Shown piece by piece: positions 15,700-24,812 of a stretch of 33,334 nt of DNA. Every line of letters starts with the position of its first letter. Position 1 is the first letter of the stretch. Below the pieces are notes generated by a model. The model was not told the DNA's origin. It was given only the letters and a program-made list of their open reading frames with translations, and did no database searches. The position numbers and the translations under genes were made by a program. This DNA is from Crocosphaera chwakensis CCY0110 (GTDB lineage: Bacteria; Cyanobacteriota; Cyanobacteriia; Cyanobacteriales; Microcystaceae), in the NCBI RefSeq assembly GCF_000169335.1, contig NZ_AAXW01000050.1, positions 1 through 33,334 on the forward strand. Direction: 5' to 3'.

Positions 15700-17754
15700 T
15701 TAAGATTCTTGAGGAAAATCATTGAGAAGAGATAAGTTTTCATCTTCTTCTGTTGTAATCGTTTGTTCTTGAGGAGTTACAGTAGAAGATGATTCTGAAC
15801 TATGAGACTTTTTATCTTCTGTAATTTCTACTTTTTCCTCAGTATTTAAAGCGGTTTTAATTTGATTAATTAATGTGCCTAACTTCCCTTCATCTAATAA
15901 GGAATTAATCAAGGTTAAACCACTGGTAGATAACATCAATTTACTAATATCTCCCGTACCATTGCCATTACTGCCATTGACCCCTGGAAAGGCATAAATT
16001 TTCGCATCTCCTAATACGCCAGGTTGTGGGGCTAAAGATTGGAGAATATAGGGCAATTGGGGAACTAATTCAGGCCAGAGGTCTTTTATGAGGTCAGCCG
16101 TTCTGTTTGCGTTACTCAGGGCATTTTCGGCTTCAATGAGGGCTTTTTTACTCTCGGCTTCAGCTAACAGTTTATACTTATTGGCATCGGCAAGGGTACG
16201 AATGGACTCTGCTTCTAACTCGGCTGCTTGTTTAGCGATTTCTGCTTGACGACGACGGCGAAATACGTCAATTTCTACAACATTTTGCTCAGAAATGCGG
16301 ATTTTTTGTGCTTCTTGCTCGGCTGAAATCACAACTAACCGTTGTTCCCGTTGGGCTTTTTCCACTTCTTGGGCGGTAATAACAGCGGCCTCAGCTTGGG
16401 CTTTTTCGGCTTCTGAGTCAAACCTTTCTTTCTCTTTATTAGCAATGGCAATGGCAGCTTGTTGTTGAGCAATTTTTGATTGTTGTTCGGCGGCCGCCAC
16501 TTCTGCTTGTGCTTGAAGTTGGGATGCTTGAATCATTTTTTGACGGTTAATTTCTGCTACTTCGGTTTCTTGTTGTTGTAAGGTTTGGGTGACTTTTAAT
16601 TGTTTATTCTGTTCTTCTAATTCGATATTCACACCAATGCGTTTTTGTTGAATAATCAATTCTTTTTCTATTTTTTCTTCTTCGACTTCTTGTTCTTGAA
16701 GAATTCTGTTTTTCTCAATTTTTGCTGCTTCTTTATCTTTCGTTTCTTGAATTTCTCTCTGTTGCTGCGCTCGTAAAAATTCTACATCTTTTTGTTGGGT
16801 TAAGTTAGCATCTTCTTTTTGTTTAATAATTTGTAAACTTTGTTTTTCTGCTTCTAATTCTCGTTGTTCTATGGCCACTTGAGTTTCTAATTCAACCTCT
16901 CTTTTTTGTTGAATAGAGCGTTGTATGGTTTCTGTTCTCAGTCGCACCCCTTGAGCATCAAAAAAGTTATTTTCATCGTAAGTGTCACTTTCTTCGATCT
17001 CAGAAATAGCAATATTATTCAGGGTTAATCCAACTTTTTTAAGGTCTTGTTGAATGAGGTTTAAAACCGCTTCTGCAAACCCTAATTTATCTGAGTCAAT
17101 TTCGGCTATTTTTTTCTTCTTAGCTGCTGCTCTGATCGCATCATCTGCCCGTTTTTCAATGGCATCTTTAATGTCATTTTCTGATATTTTTCCTTGTTTA
17201 GATAACCTAGCTGCTGCTGCTAAAATATCCTTTTCTTCTTGAGCAATACAGATATAAAAAGTTACCCGCATATTTGCTCTTAAATAGTCTTGAGTTCTAA
17301 CAGCCAATTTATCAGAACGAACCACATCAATAGAGATTTCTCTTAAAGGAACACGGGTGATTTCATGGAATCCAGGAATGACAATACAACCCCCATTTAA
17401 AATAACGGTTTTACTCTTTTTAAAGACACCGCCTGTTCTAACTAAAGCTTCATTATTCGGAGCAATTGTATAAAATCGGGTGTATAACCAAACACTCAAT
17501 AATAAGAGAAATAACAATATGCCAATACTCCCTAAGATACCCAGAAATGGTAAACTATTTAGAGTAGAACTGACTTGTCCAATATAAGGGGAATTAGCTG
17601 GTAATACTTCTTTAAAAATAGGTTGATTAAGAGAGATTTTTAGTTGATTTTCATCTTGCTTAAATAAATCTATTTCATCTAAAACAAACCAATTAGAATC
17701 AAAATTGATTTTAGGTAACGCTTGGATCAATTGTAATTCAAATTTAGGATTCAT
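15700..17754 (-). CDS. Flotillin-like SPFH-domain protein (YqiK-type)
   Basis: A membrane scaffold protein of 684 residues. About 65 soluble N-terminal residues precede a single transmembrane helix (~66-92). The SPFH/band-7 domain follows (NNEALVRTGGVFKKSKTVILN, truncated here to its signature; then PGFHEITRVPLREISIDV). A very long Glu/Gln/Ala-rich coiled coil covers about residues 270-560, and a variable Ser/Thr/Glu-rich tail ends the protein. This is flotillin/YqiK architecture, associated with membrane microdomains. The 14-bp spacing to the upstream YqiJ/NfeD-like gene indicates an operon, the usual partnership. The N-terminal extension before the membrane helix is longer than in most flotillins. 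Confidence 0.88.
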   Translation of the reverse strand: MNPKFELQLIQALPKINFDSNWFVLDEIDLFKQDENQLKISLNQPIFKEVLPANSPYIGQVSSTLNSLPFLGILGSIGILLFLLLLSVWLYTRFYTIAPNNEALVRTGGVFKKSKTVILNGGCIVIPGFHEITRVPLREISIDVVRSDKLAVRTQDYLRANMRVTFYICIAQEEKDILAAAARLSKQGKISENDIKDAIEKRADDAIRAAAKKKKIAEIDSDKLGFAEAVLNLIQQDLKKVGLTLNNIAISEIEESDTYDENNFFDAQGVRLRTETIQRSIQQKREVELETQVAIEQRELEAEKQSLQIIKQKEDANLTQQKDVEFLRAQQQREIQETKDKEAAKIEKNRILQEQEVEEEKIEKELIIQQKRIGVNIELEEQNKQLKVTQTLQQQETEVAEINRQKMIQASQLQAQAEVAAAEQQSKIAQQQAAIAIANKEKERFDSEAEKAQAEAAVITAQEVEKAQREQRLVVISAEQEAQKIRISEQNVVEIDVFRRRRQAEIAKQAAELEAESIRTLADANKYKLLAEAESKKALIEAENALSNANRTADLIKDLWPELVPQLPYILQSLAPQPGVLGDAKIYAFPGVNGSNGNGTGDISKLMLSTSGLTLINSLLDEGKLGTLINQIKTALNTEEKVEITEDKKSHSSESSSTVTPQEQTITTEEDENLSLLNDFPQES

Positions 17755-17768
17755 TTTTTTACCTCTTT

Positions 17769-18512
17769 TTAAGAATCTTTTGGTAAGTTAGTTTGATTAA
17801 TCCATTTATCTTCGTCAGAACTATCTTTACTAATTCCTATATAACTATGTTCTTGACGATCAATAATTAAAATTGCTTGTCCGTAATGGGGAATAACATC
17901 AGCCCAATGGGGTAAACTAATACTAATAGTGACTAAATTACCAGCAGTATCATAGACATCAGCTTGTCCTATTTTTCCCTGAATTAAATAAGGAATAGTC
18001 TTTGATGTTACGATCCCTACACAGCCAATTAAACGCTCACTTTTAACATCTTCTCCAAAGGAAGCAAACATTTGTCCAATGGGATATGACAATAATTTTC
18101 CTGTCCATAAACCAATAAATAAAGAGAGAAAAAAGACTAAACCCCCTAACCCAAAAAATTGATCAGGTATGGTTCCAGTGAGACTGCCTAAGATAGTATT
18201 TAAAGTCCAACCTACCACCCCCCAAGCACTAAAATCAATGGCTAACAAAATCATTAATGGGGCTTTTCCTAAGCCAAACCAAGTTAATAACTGAAAAAGA
18301 TTAAACTCGTCCCCATCGCCACTAAGATCAGCGTCTATATCTGTTTCAACATCAGCCTCAAAACTGAAACCATGACTATCAACATTAATATCCATGTCAC
18401 TATCAAGTTCACCTCCTTCATCTCCTCCGCCGGAAATAATAATGAGAAGAAAGAAAGTAACTCCAACGCCAATTAAAACCCAGTAAATTAAATTAGCAGG
18501 ATGCAATAACAT
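17769..18512 (-). CDS. YqiJ/NfeD-like membrane protein with OB-fold
   Basis: Partner of the flotillin encoded just downstream. The 247-residue protein has an N-terminal membrane helix (about 7-27) and a strikingly Asp/Glu-rich linker (about 29-70: GGGDEGGELDSDMDINVDS and beyond). Two further membrane segments follow (about 82-105 and 118-140). A C-terminal beta-rich OB-fold-like domain starts near GCVGIVTSKTIP. YqiJ/NfeD proteins bind flotillins and modulate microdomain assembly. The acidic linker could bind divalent cations, but that is a guess. Confidence 0.75.
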   Translation of the reverse strand: MLLHPANLIYWVLIGVGVTFFLLIIISGGGDEGGELDSDMDINVDSHGFSFEADVETDIDADLSGDGDEFNLFQLLTWFGLGKAPLMILLAIDFSAWGVVGWTLNTILGSLTGTIPDQFFGLGGLVFFLSLFIGLWTGKLLSYPIGQMFASFGEDVKSERLIGCVGIVTSKTIPYLIQGKIGQADVYDTAGNLVTISISLPHWADVIPHYGQAILIIDRQEHSYIGISKDSSDEDKWINQTNLPKDS

Positions 18513-18817
18513 GGGACAATTTTATTGTTTATCTTCATAATACCATAAAAATTTATACAATATATTTTAAAACTTTTTCCCTTAATAAAAATCAATGTTT
18601 CAACATTAAAAAAATATTAAAAACACAAAAAACTTTCCTATTGATTCCTAATTAAGCTATATAATAACTCTGTAAACAGCAAACTAAGTTATTGAAGCAT
18701 CGTATGAACATGAAAATTATAATCTATTTAAAAATCGCCGATTATTTTAAACATTGGATGAAATTAATTAAATGGTCAAATCAGCAATAATTGTAAAGTA
18801 AAAAATGCTTATTTTTT
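18513..18817. other. Intergenic region with possible 28-codon ORF
   Basis: AT-rich spacer upstream of the YqiJ/flotillin operon and downstream of rsmE. It holds a plus-strand ATG at 18704 opening 28 codons to a TAA at 18788-18790 (MNMKIIIYLKIADYF, then KHWMKLIKWSNQQ), a short hydrophobic-basic peptide. There is no clear ribosome binding site. I cannot tell a real small protein from chance. Confidence 0.25.
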
Positions 18818-19543
18818 TTAATCTTTAGGATGATATTTTTCTGTAACAGAAGCAACTAAAGAAAGTGTAACCAAAGGGGCAGTAACAGCACGAAGAATTC
18901 TCGGACCAAGGGTAACAGGAATAAATCCTGAATTAATAGCCTCATTTATTTCTTTCTCTGTCCAACCTCCTTCGCATCCTGTCGCAATGGTAATAGAATT
19001 TGTTGTTGTTTCCAGTAAATAAGTAAGTAAATGTTTAGCTTTTTTTCGTGTTACACAAATATAATAATTTTGATTAGTTTGTTTGACCTTTTTTAAGGCT
19101 TCTGAAAAAGAAATCGGTTCAAGAATGTTAGGAACCAGTTGTCTTTCTGATTGTTCGGTTGCTTCTTTAACAATTTTACGCCAACGTTCCAATTTATGAG
19201 AACTAGGTTTTAATAAAGTTCGTTGACTAATAACCGGAATGATGGTGTTAATCCCTAATTCTGTACAACTACGAATGACCTCATCAAATCCTTTTCCTTT
19301 GGGTAAAGCTATCATTAAAGTAACATTAATGGGTAATTCTGTTTGTTCGTTTAATTGTTCAATAATTTGACCATTATCATCATTGATTTTAGCAATATAA
19401 GTGTTATTTTGACCATCGACAACAATAAACTGACTATCTTCTTTTAATCGTAAAACATTTTTTAAGTAATGTTTTTGTTCAGGGGTTAAGGTAATCATAT
19501 CTCCCTGTTTTTGGGTTGGTTCAATAATAATACGATAAGTCAA
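18818..19543 (-). CDS. rsmE: 16S rRNA (uracil-1498-N3)-methyltransferase RsmE
   Basis: A SPOUT-class SAM-dependent methyltransferase that modifies U1498 of 16S rRNA. The N-terminal PUA-like part (LTPEQKHYLKNVLRLKEDSQ) is followed by the catalytic SPOUT domain: ALPKGKGFDEVIRSCTELG, PVISQRTLL, ATEQSERQLVP, and the knot region IATGCEGGWTEKEI with LGPRILRAVTAPL. Length (241) is normal. The start is a TTG at 19541-19543, chosen because family members begin just before the YRIIIEP segment; an internal ATG would cut off that strand. The gene lies 11 bp downstream of a small secreted-protein gene. Confidence 0.93.
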   Translation of the reverse strand: MTYRIIIEPTQKQGDMITLTPEQKHYLKNVLRLKEDSQFIVVDGQNNTYIAKINDDNGQIIEQLNEQTELPINVTLMIALPKGKGFDEVIRSCTELGINTIIPVISQRTLLKPSSHKLERWRKIVKEATEQSERQLVPNILEPISFSEALKKVKQTNQNYYICVTRKKAKHLLTYLLETTTNSITIATGCEGGWTEKEINEAINSGFIPVTLGPRILRAVTAPLVTLSLVASVTEKYHPKD

Positions 19544-19554
19544 TGATTTATAAT

Positions 19555-19851
19555 TTACTTATTCAAAACACGACAAATTAATTTACCAACGCCGTTAGAT
19601 TTAAAGGGAATGATATCACCTTCTTGAGTAACACGATGACGTTGACGACAATCATAAATTTCTATGGATCTTATTTCTTGATCAATTTTGACCGCAGCGC
19701 GATATTCCCAATAATTCTTAGCACTCCGTTTAATTTTAACAATACAAACTTGATGACCCTTTATTTGCCGACAAAATTCAGCTTTAGCAGATGGAATTAT
19801 TATACTCCAGGAAATACAGATAACTATCAATATTACAATAAGTTTTAACAC
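19555..19851 (-). CDS. Small secreted protein, 98 aa
   Basis: GTG start with a GGGAGAC ribosome binding site upstream. The signal peptide (about residues 1-24) has a hydrophobic core (LIVILIVICISWSIIIP) and an SAKA cleavage-like site. The mature part is a basic domain of about 74 residues with four cysteines (EFC, QVC, YDC, LIC), which could form two disulfides. Such short cysteine-containing domains are common in cyanobacterial exported proteins. No family or function recognised. Co-transcription with rsmE is likely from the 11-bp gap. Confidence 0.7.
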   Translation of the reverse strand: MLKLIVILIVICISWSIIIPSAKAEFCRQIKGHQVCIVKIKRSAKNYWEYRAAVKIDQEIRSIEIYDCRQRHRVTQEGDIIPFKSNGVGKLICRVLNK

Positions 19852-19903
19852 TTTTGTCTCCCAAATTGATTAAAATGAAATAAAGTCATTTTTTTAGTTT
19901 CTC

Positions 19904-22201
19904 ATGAAATCTAATCCAACACAATTGACGGATAATTTGGTTTTAATTGGTGGGGGTCACAGTCATGCTATTGTTCTAAAATTGTGGGGAATGAATCATA
20001 TTCCTGGGGTACATTTAACCTTGATTAGTGATAGAACTCATACTCCTTATTCTGGTATGTTACCCGGTCAAGTGGCAGGTTTCTACGATTTTGAAGAAAC
20101 CCATATTGATTTACGGGTTTTAGCTCATTTTGCTGGAGCTAATTTCTATCATGATACTGTCATTAATTTAGACTTAGAAAATAAACAAGTTATTTGTGAA
20201 AAGCATTCTCCTATTACTTTTGATAATTTATCCATTGATATTGGTAGTATTCCTCAAAAAAGTAATATTTCAGGAGCCTCAGATTATGCCATTCCAGCTA
20301 AACCTGTGGCTCAATTTTTAACAGCATGGAAAAACGTAAAAAAAACAATTAAAACTCATCCTAAACAGCCTTATAGTTTAACAATTATCGGAGGGGGTGC
20401 AGGAGGTGTGGAATTAGCATTTAATATGAGAACTTGTTTACTTAATATTTTAGAAAATGCGAATAATTTAACCCTTAATTTGATTCATCAGGGTAATCAT
20501 TTATTAACGGGTCATAGTCATTGGACAAGTAAAAAAGTACAATCTCTTTTATTAGAAAATGGTACTAATATTTATCTCAATGAAACGGTCATAAAGATAA
20601 CCCCTAGTTCTCCCCATCATTATAGGATAACTTGTGATTCTGGACTAGAGATAAGGTCAGATTTTGTCTTTTTAGTCACTCAAGCTTCCTCACCTCAATG
20701 GATAGAAAAAACTGGAATAACCACAGACAAAAAAGGATTTATCTTAGTTAATAATTATTTACAATCTGTCTCTCACCCTAATATTTTTGCTGCGGGAGAT
20801 ATTGCCACTATGAAAAACTATTCTAGACCAAAAGCCGGGGTTTTTGCAGTGCGTCAAGGTCAACCTTTATTTAATAATTTACAATCCATTATTTTAGGAA
20901 CTAAGTTACATTCATATTACCCTCAAAAATTTTATTTAAGTTTAATTGGAACGGGAAATAAAAAAGCGATCGCTTCTTGGGGAAGTTTAGGTTTAGAAGC
21001 ATCTTGGTTATGGACTTGGAAAGATTATATTGATCGCAAGTTTATGGATCGATTTAAAAATTTTTCTTCGATGAAACCTGAAAAAAATAACAATATAATT
21101 GATGTTATAATAACACTTAAAAATGAAGTTATTTTAAATAAAGCTCAAGATAAAAAAGAATTAGAAAATAAAAAATTCATGCCGTGTAACGGCTGTGCAT
21201 CTAAAGTAGGAAGTTCTCTTTTACAAAAAACATTACAAAGATTAGACATTAATCAAAATCCAGAAATTATTGTCGGTTTAGCTTCTCCCGATGATGCAGC
21301 CATTATTGATATTAGCGAACAAGAGTTATTAGTAGAAACAATTGACTACTTTCCTAGTTTTATCAGTGATCCTTTTGTTTTTGGACAAATTACGACCAAT
21401 CATTGTTTAAGTGATTTATGGGCAATGGGAGCAAAAGCTCATAGTGTTTCTGCTGTAATTACTTTACCGTATGGAGTAGATTCAGTTCTAGAAGAAATTT
21501 TATATCAATTATTAGAAGGATGTTTAAAAATTCTTAAACAAAATCAAGTTTCTTTAGTTGGAGGACATACATTACAAGGTGAAAAACTAGGCTTCGGTTT
21601 ATCTTGTAATGGCTTTATTTTACCCAATAGAATTTTATGCAAAAGTGGTATGCAACCTAACGATAAAATTATTTTAACCAAACCCCTAGGAATCGGAACA
21701 TTATTGGCAGCAGAAATGATTTATCAAACGAAAGGTAACTGGATTGATAATGCGATACAATCTATGTTAATTTCTAATAAAAAAGCCTCAGAAATTTTCT
21801 TACAATTTGAAGCCTCTGCTTGCACTGATATAACAGGGTTTGGTTTAGTTGGTCATTTAATAGAAATGATGAAAGCCTCTCAAGTTTCCGTAGAATTAAA
21901 CTTAGATAAAATTCCCATCTTAATAGGGGCAATAGAAACTATTAAACAAGGAATTACCAGTTCTTTACATCCGAAAAACTTAGACAATGAAACTTATCTA
22001 ACAGTTAATAAAAATATTAAAAAATCACCTAACTATTCTTTGTTATTTGATCCTCAGACTTCTGGGGGTTTATTAGCATCTATCCCCGAAGAAAATGCTG
22101 ATCGCTGTTTGCAAGAATTAATCAGAGCGGGTTACACTGATAGTCAAATGATTGGAAAAGTTATCCATAAAAGTAACAAGATTACTTGTCAATTAACTTG
22201 A
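19904..22201 (+). CDS. selD: Fusion of NDH-2-like FAD oxidoreductase and selenide,water dikinase (SelD)
   Basis: The C-terminal half (about 420-765) makes selenophosphate from selenide and ATP. Its catalytic loop PCNGCASKVG places a cysteine three residues before the essential lysine, as in E. coli C17/K20, followed by SPDDAAII and TNHCLSDLWAMGAK ATP/Mg sites. The N-terminal half (about 10-390) is a pyridine-nucleotide-disulfide/NDH-2-like flavoprotein: GGGHSHA for FAD, TPYSGMLPG, GGGAGGVELAF for NAD(P)H near 163-173, and FAAGDIA. This fusion occurs across cyanobacteria and may couple reduction of a selenium compound to selenophosphate synthesis. With no selenoprotein genes in view, the likely use is 2-selenouridine in tRNA. 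The lysine-rich linker is about residues 385-420. Confidence 0.92.
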   Translation: MKSNPTQLTDNLVLIGGGHSHAIVLKLWGMNHIPGVHLTLISDRTHTPYSGMLPGQVAGFYDFEETHIDLRVLAHFAGANFYHDTVINLDLENKQVICEKHSPITFDNLSIDIGSIPQKSNISGASDYAIPAKPVAQFLTAWKNVKKTIKTHPKQPYSLTIIGGGAGGVELAFNMRTCLLNILENANNLTLNLIHQGNHLLTGHSHWTSKKVQSLLLENGTNIYLNETVIKITPSSPHHYRITCDSGLEIRSDFVFLVTQASSPQWIEKTGITTDKKGFILVNNYLQSVSHPNIFAAGDIATMKNYSRPKAGVFAVRQGQPLFNNLQSIILGTKLHSYYPQKFYLSLIGTGNKKAIASWGSLGLEASWLWTWKDYIDRKFMDRFKNFSSMKPEKNNNIIDVIITLKNEVILNKAQDKKELENKKFMPCNGCASKVGSSLLQKTLQRLDINQNPEIIVGLASPDDAAIIDISEQELLVETIDYFPSFISDPFVFGQITTNHCLSDLWAMGAKAHSVSAVITLPYGVDSVLEEILYQLLEGCLKILKQNQVSLVGGHTLQGEKLGFGLSCNGFILPNRILCKSGMQPNDKIILTKPLGIGTLLAAEMIYQTKGNWIDNAIQSMLISNKKASEIFLQFEASACTDITGFGLVGHLIEMMKASQVSVELNLDKIPILIGAIETIKQGITSSLHPKNLDNETYLTVNKNIKKSPNYSLLFDPQTSGGLLASIPEENADRCLQELIRAGYTDSQMIGKVIHKSNKITCQLT

Positions 22202-22252
22202 TAAATCATTAAATCAATATCCTCATTTAACTCAAGATATGAGTGTACATTA

Positions 22253-22984
22253 TCAAGAATTCTCTTGTGACCAAGCAGGATGGGAAAACAAAGAAGCCGT
22301 TACCCTTACCCCTCTTAATTGATTTAATAACGGTAGATGACCCACCGGCGCACTTAATTCCCAAGTAAATTGGTTGGGATACTGAGTCCAATTATTATCT
22401 TTTTTCCAGCCAATTTTCGGCCATAATTTAGTAAAGTCTTTGCCAACAGATAACCATAGTTTTCTCTGTACAGAAAAACCAAATTTTCCTTCTGAATGTA
22501 ACAACCATAAGGCATTAATGGTCTGTAAATCTGTTACAGGGAATTGTTCGACTTCGGTAAAATAAACCCATTTACGTTGTACTGCACCTTCTCCTGCTAA
22601 TTCACACAAAAGATGACGGGTTAAGGTATCTGCATCTTGAAACTTTTGCTCAACCAGTAATTGATTAAGGGGTTGATAATCTATATTTCGCTGGGATTTA
22701 AGGGGTATAATTCCATCAGGAAAATGGGTTTGAATAAACTCTTCTGTGATGGGCTTTTTTAATTGGTAGAGGGTGCCGTAAATTTTACCTCTTACAAGAT
22801 CAACAGTATCTACATCTGATGCTTGTAAAAATTTCATTAATACTTGCCAACCTCCTTCTCCCATACTCGTTAATTGAGGAATTAATTGAAGTTGGTCTTT
22901 TTGTGTCCCATTAGTAAACTGATCCGTCAGTTGGGAGAGATTATTGTCTGTATTATCGATTGTAGCGGTTTGCTGGTCAGTCAT
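22253..22984 (-). CDS. gun4: GUN4 magnesium-chelatase regulator
   Basis: GUN4 binds protoporphyrin IX and Mg-protoporphyrin and stimulates magnesium chelatase, the entry step of chlorophyll synthesis. The N-terminal helical domain (about 10-90: LTSMGEGGWQVLMKFLQ) and the C-terminal GUN4 fold (about 100-235) are both present. Typical segments are FQDADTLTRHLLCELAGE, TINALWLLHSEGKFGFSVQ, and the WELSAPVGHLP loop with SLFSHPAWS near the end. At 243 residues it is the size of the Synechocystis protein, so it is probably the true GUN4 and not one of the many GUN4-domain kinases. It converges with the SelD fusion gene, 51 bp apart. Confidence 0.92.
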   Translation of the reverse strand: MTDQQTATIDNTDNNLSQLTDQFTNGTQKDQLQLIPQLTSMGEGGWQVLMKFLQASDVDTVDLVRGKIYGTLYQLKKPITEEFIQTHFPDGIIPLKSQRNIDYQPLNQLLVEQKFQDADTLTRHLLCELAGEGAVQRKWVYFTEVEQFPVTDLQTINALWLLHSEGKFGFSVQRKLWLSVGKDFTKLWPKIGWKKDNNWTQYPNQFTWELSAPVGHLPLLNQLRGVRVTASLFSHPAWSQENS

Positions 22985-23164
22985 GAAACTATCCGTTGAG
23001 ACTCACGGTAATGTATTGTTTGCTTAGATAGGTACTGATTAATATCGGTTAGTCTAAGGGCTAATCAACACTACTGTATGATAAGGATCGAGGACAATGA
23101 TTGCTCATTGACCGCTACTTATATTATCTCAAAAAGAGGCTCACTTTAGAAGTGAAATTAGGGA

Positions 23165-23401
23165 TTAATTTAACTCGTGGCCGATAATTTCTGGTTCAGT
23201 GAATTCGTCGGACATCTCTAAGACAGCGCGGATTACAGGTTTCATCATGGGAGTTTCACTATTTTCATTGTCTTCATGACGACAACGTTTGGCCCGTCTT
23301 GAAACTTGGACTACCACACGATAACGGTTTGATGCTGCACTCATTAGGCGATCGGCCCGTTCAACCATTTCACCAGGATTAATGGGAAACTGTTTAACCA
23401 T
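23165..23401 (-). CDS. rpoZ: RNA polymerase omega subunit RpoZ
   Basis: The 78-residue cyanobacterial-type omega has the SNRYRVVVQVSRRAKRCR core helix that clamps the beta' subunit, and MMKPVIRAVLEMSDE, the conserved second helix. The end FTEPEIIGHEL is typical of the phylum. Omega helps assemble and stabilise RNA polymerase and affects sigma use in cyanobacteria. It stands alone here, with more than 150 bp on each side. Confidence 0.92.
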   Translation of the reverse strand: MVKQFPINPGEMVERADRLMSAASNRYRVVVQVSRRAKRCRHEDNENSETPMMKPVIRAVLEMSDEFTEPEIIGHELN

Positions 23402-23510
23402 CTAATTATTAGTAAATGACTCTACTTTTAAGAATATCAAAGCAGCGTAAAGAACAATTCAAGACTAGGATAGGAAAAGATTAATACTAACCATGACTGA
23501 TTATACAAAA

Positions 23511-23540
23511 CCCACAACTATCTAATATGACAGTTGTGGG
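23511..23540 (-). terminator. Intrinsic terminator of the 45-aa ORF
   Basis: A perfect 9-bp stem (CCCACAACT at 23511-23519 with AGTTGTGGG at 23532-23540) and a 12-base loop. On the minus strand it is followed at once by TTTTG. It lies 25 bases beyond the stop codon of the small ORF, so it serves that gene and supports its being real. Confidence 0.75.
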
Positions 23541-23565
23541 AAGTTTATTAAAAGATAACTTATCA

Positions 23566-23703
23566 TTAAAAATCGAAGATGTCTTCTTCATTCAAGTTGA
23601 TTCCGTAGAAATTTATTAATCGTAATAAATAGTAACTTTCTGGATTAGTTTCAATAACGTTCAATTCGGGATATGCAATATTTAATAATTCTGCGGTTAA
23701 CAT
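23566..23703 (-). CDS. Conserved-looking small protein, 45 aa
   Basis: An ATG-initiated ORF encodes MLTAELLNIAYPELNVIETN, then PESYYLLRLINFYGINLNEE, then DIFDF. The pattern is well ordered: a short helix, a proline-marked turn, a second helix with aromatic residues and an acidic Asp/Phe tail. Its stop codon is followed by a good intrinsic terminator. I do not recognise a family. There is no strong ribosome binding site, which is common in cyanobacteria. Confidence 0.6.
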   Translation of the reverse strand: MLTAELLNIAYPELNVIETNPESYYLLRLINFYGINLNEEDIFDF

Positions 23704-23928
23704 AAGTTTTGTTTGTGTAAGTTAGTGAGTTCATAATATTCTAATTTTTAAACATTGCTAGTGTTCATTCTCATTACTTTACTGTGATCGCTATCGCAAA
23801 AAAAAACAATATTATATTAATGTTACTATCGTGATTAATAATTCACTACTCTATAAAACTTACTGTTTTAAGTAGTTAAACATAAATAAAATTAACTATT
23901 TATAAAAATTATTAGTTATTCATACCCA

Positions 23929-24765
23929 TTAACTAGGTGGTAACTCTAAGGGAATTTGTCCCATTATTCCTTTTCTAAAATCGTTTAATAACTGCATTGT
24001 GGCTCTTTCTTTATCTCCTTGGTATCGAGTTTCTCCTAAAATTTCAATATATTCTTCTCCCGTAATTTCTTGGGGGTCAACTTGATAACGAGATAACAAA
24101 ATTTTCTCGAAATTTAACTCAACTAATAAATCAACTAATGCTGCGCCAATTTGTTGATTATCATAAGCTGCTTCGCCAATATCTTCACAGATAGCTAATT
24201 TCACCGCATCTTCTTGATTATCAAGTTTGGCTGGAATAATACCCGGTGCGTCTAAAAGCTCCAAACTATCAGAAATTCGTATCCATTGTAACTGACGGGT
24301 GACTCCAGCGCGTCTGGCACTGGCTACGACTTTACGACCCAATAAACGGTTAATTAAGGCGGATTTTCCCACATTAGGAAAGCCGATGACCACTGCTCTT
24401 ACTGCACGGGGACGCATTCCGCGATCGCATCTCCTTTGGTTCATTTGTACCCCTGCTCCTTGTGCTGCTTTTGTGAGGGGTTTAATGCCTTTGCCTTGTT
24501 TTGCGTTGGTATAATAAATTTTTTCTCCTTGAGCAGCAAACCAGTTTAACCAGTCTTGGCGGACGGATTCTGGTATCATATCCATGCGATTAAGTACCAG
24601 CAGTCTTGGTTTATCCCCTATCCATTGAGGAACGTCAGGATGATGGGAAGCTAAGGGAATACGAGCATCTAAGACTTCAAAGATTACATCTACACGGTTG
24701 AGTTGTTCTTTTAGTTGTCGTTCTGCTTTGGCGATATGGCCAGGATACCATTGAATGAGGGGCAT
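23929..24765 (-). CDS. ylqF: Ribosome biogenesis GTPase YlqF/RbgA
   Basis: A circularly permuted GTPase needed for late assembly of the 50S subunit. The G4-like LNRMD motif (58-62) comes before the G1 P-loop GFPNVGKSALINRLLG and the G3 DAPG, the order typical of the YlqF/YawG group. The N-terminal WYPGHIAKAERQLKEQL is the family's opening. The C-terminal helical domain (from IGEAAYDNQQIGAAL to the end) is complete at 278 residues. It is divergent from recJ with only 47 bp between them, so the two promoters overlap or share control. Confidence 0.92.
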   Translation of the reverse strand: MPLIQWYPGHIAKAERQLKEQLNRVDVIFEVLDARIPLASHHPDVPQWIGDKPRLLVLNRMDMIPESVRQDWLNWFAAQGEKIYYTNAKQGKGIKPLTKAAQGAGVQMNQRRCDRGMRPRAVRAVVIGFPNVGKSALINRLLGRKVVASARRAGVTRQLQWIRISDSLELLDAPGIIPAKLDNQEDAVKLAICEDIGEAAYDNQQIGAALVDLLVELNFEKILLSRYQVDPQEITGEEYIEILGETRYQGDKERATMQLLNDFRKGIMGQIPLELPPS

Positions 24766-24812
24766 GGGAATAATTGTTACAATAATCTTCTAAAATCATA
24801 GGACAAAATTGC

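Larger units (their letters stand above)
23402..23928. other. Intergenic region holding a small gene and terminator
   Basis: The stretch between rpoZ and the YlqF-like GTPase gene contains a 45-codon minus-strand ORF (23566..23703) and its terminator hairpin (23511..23540), described separately. The 225 bases between that ORF and 23928 are very AT-rich and show no gene that I can support. Confidence 0.5.
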
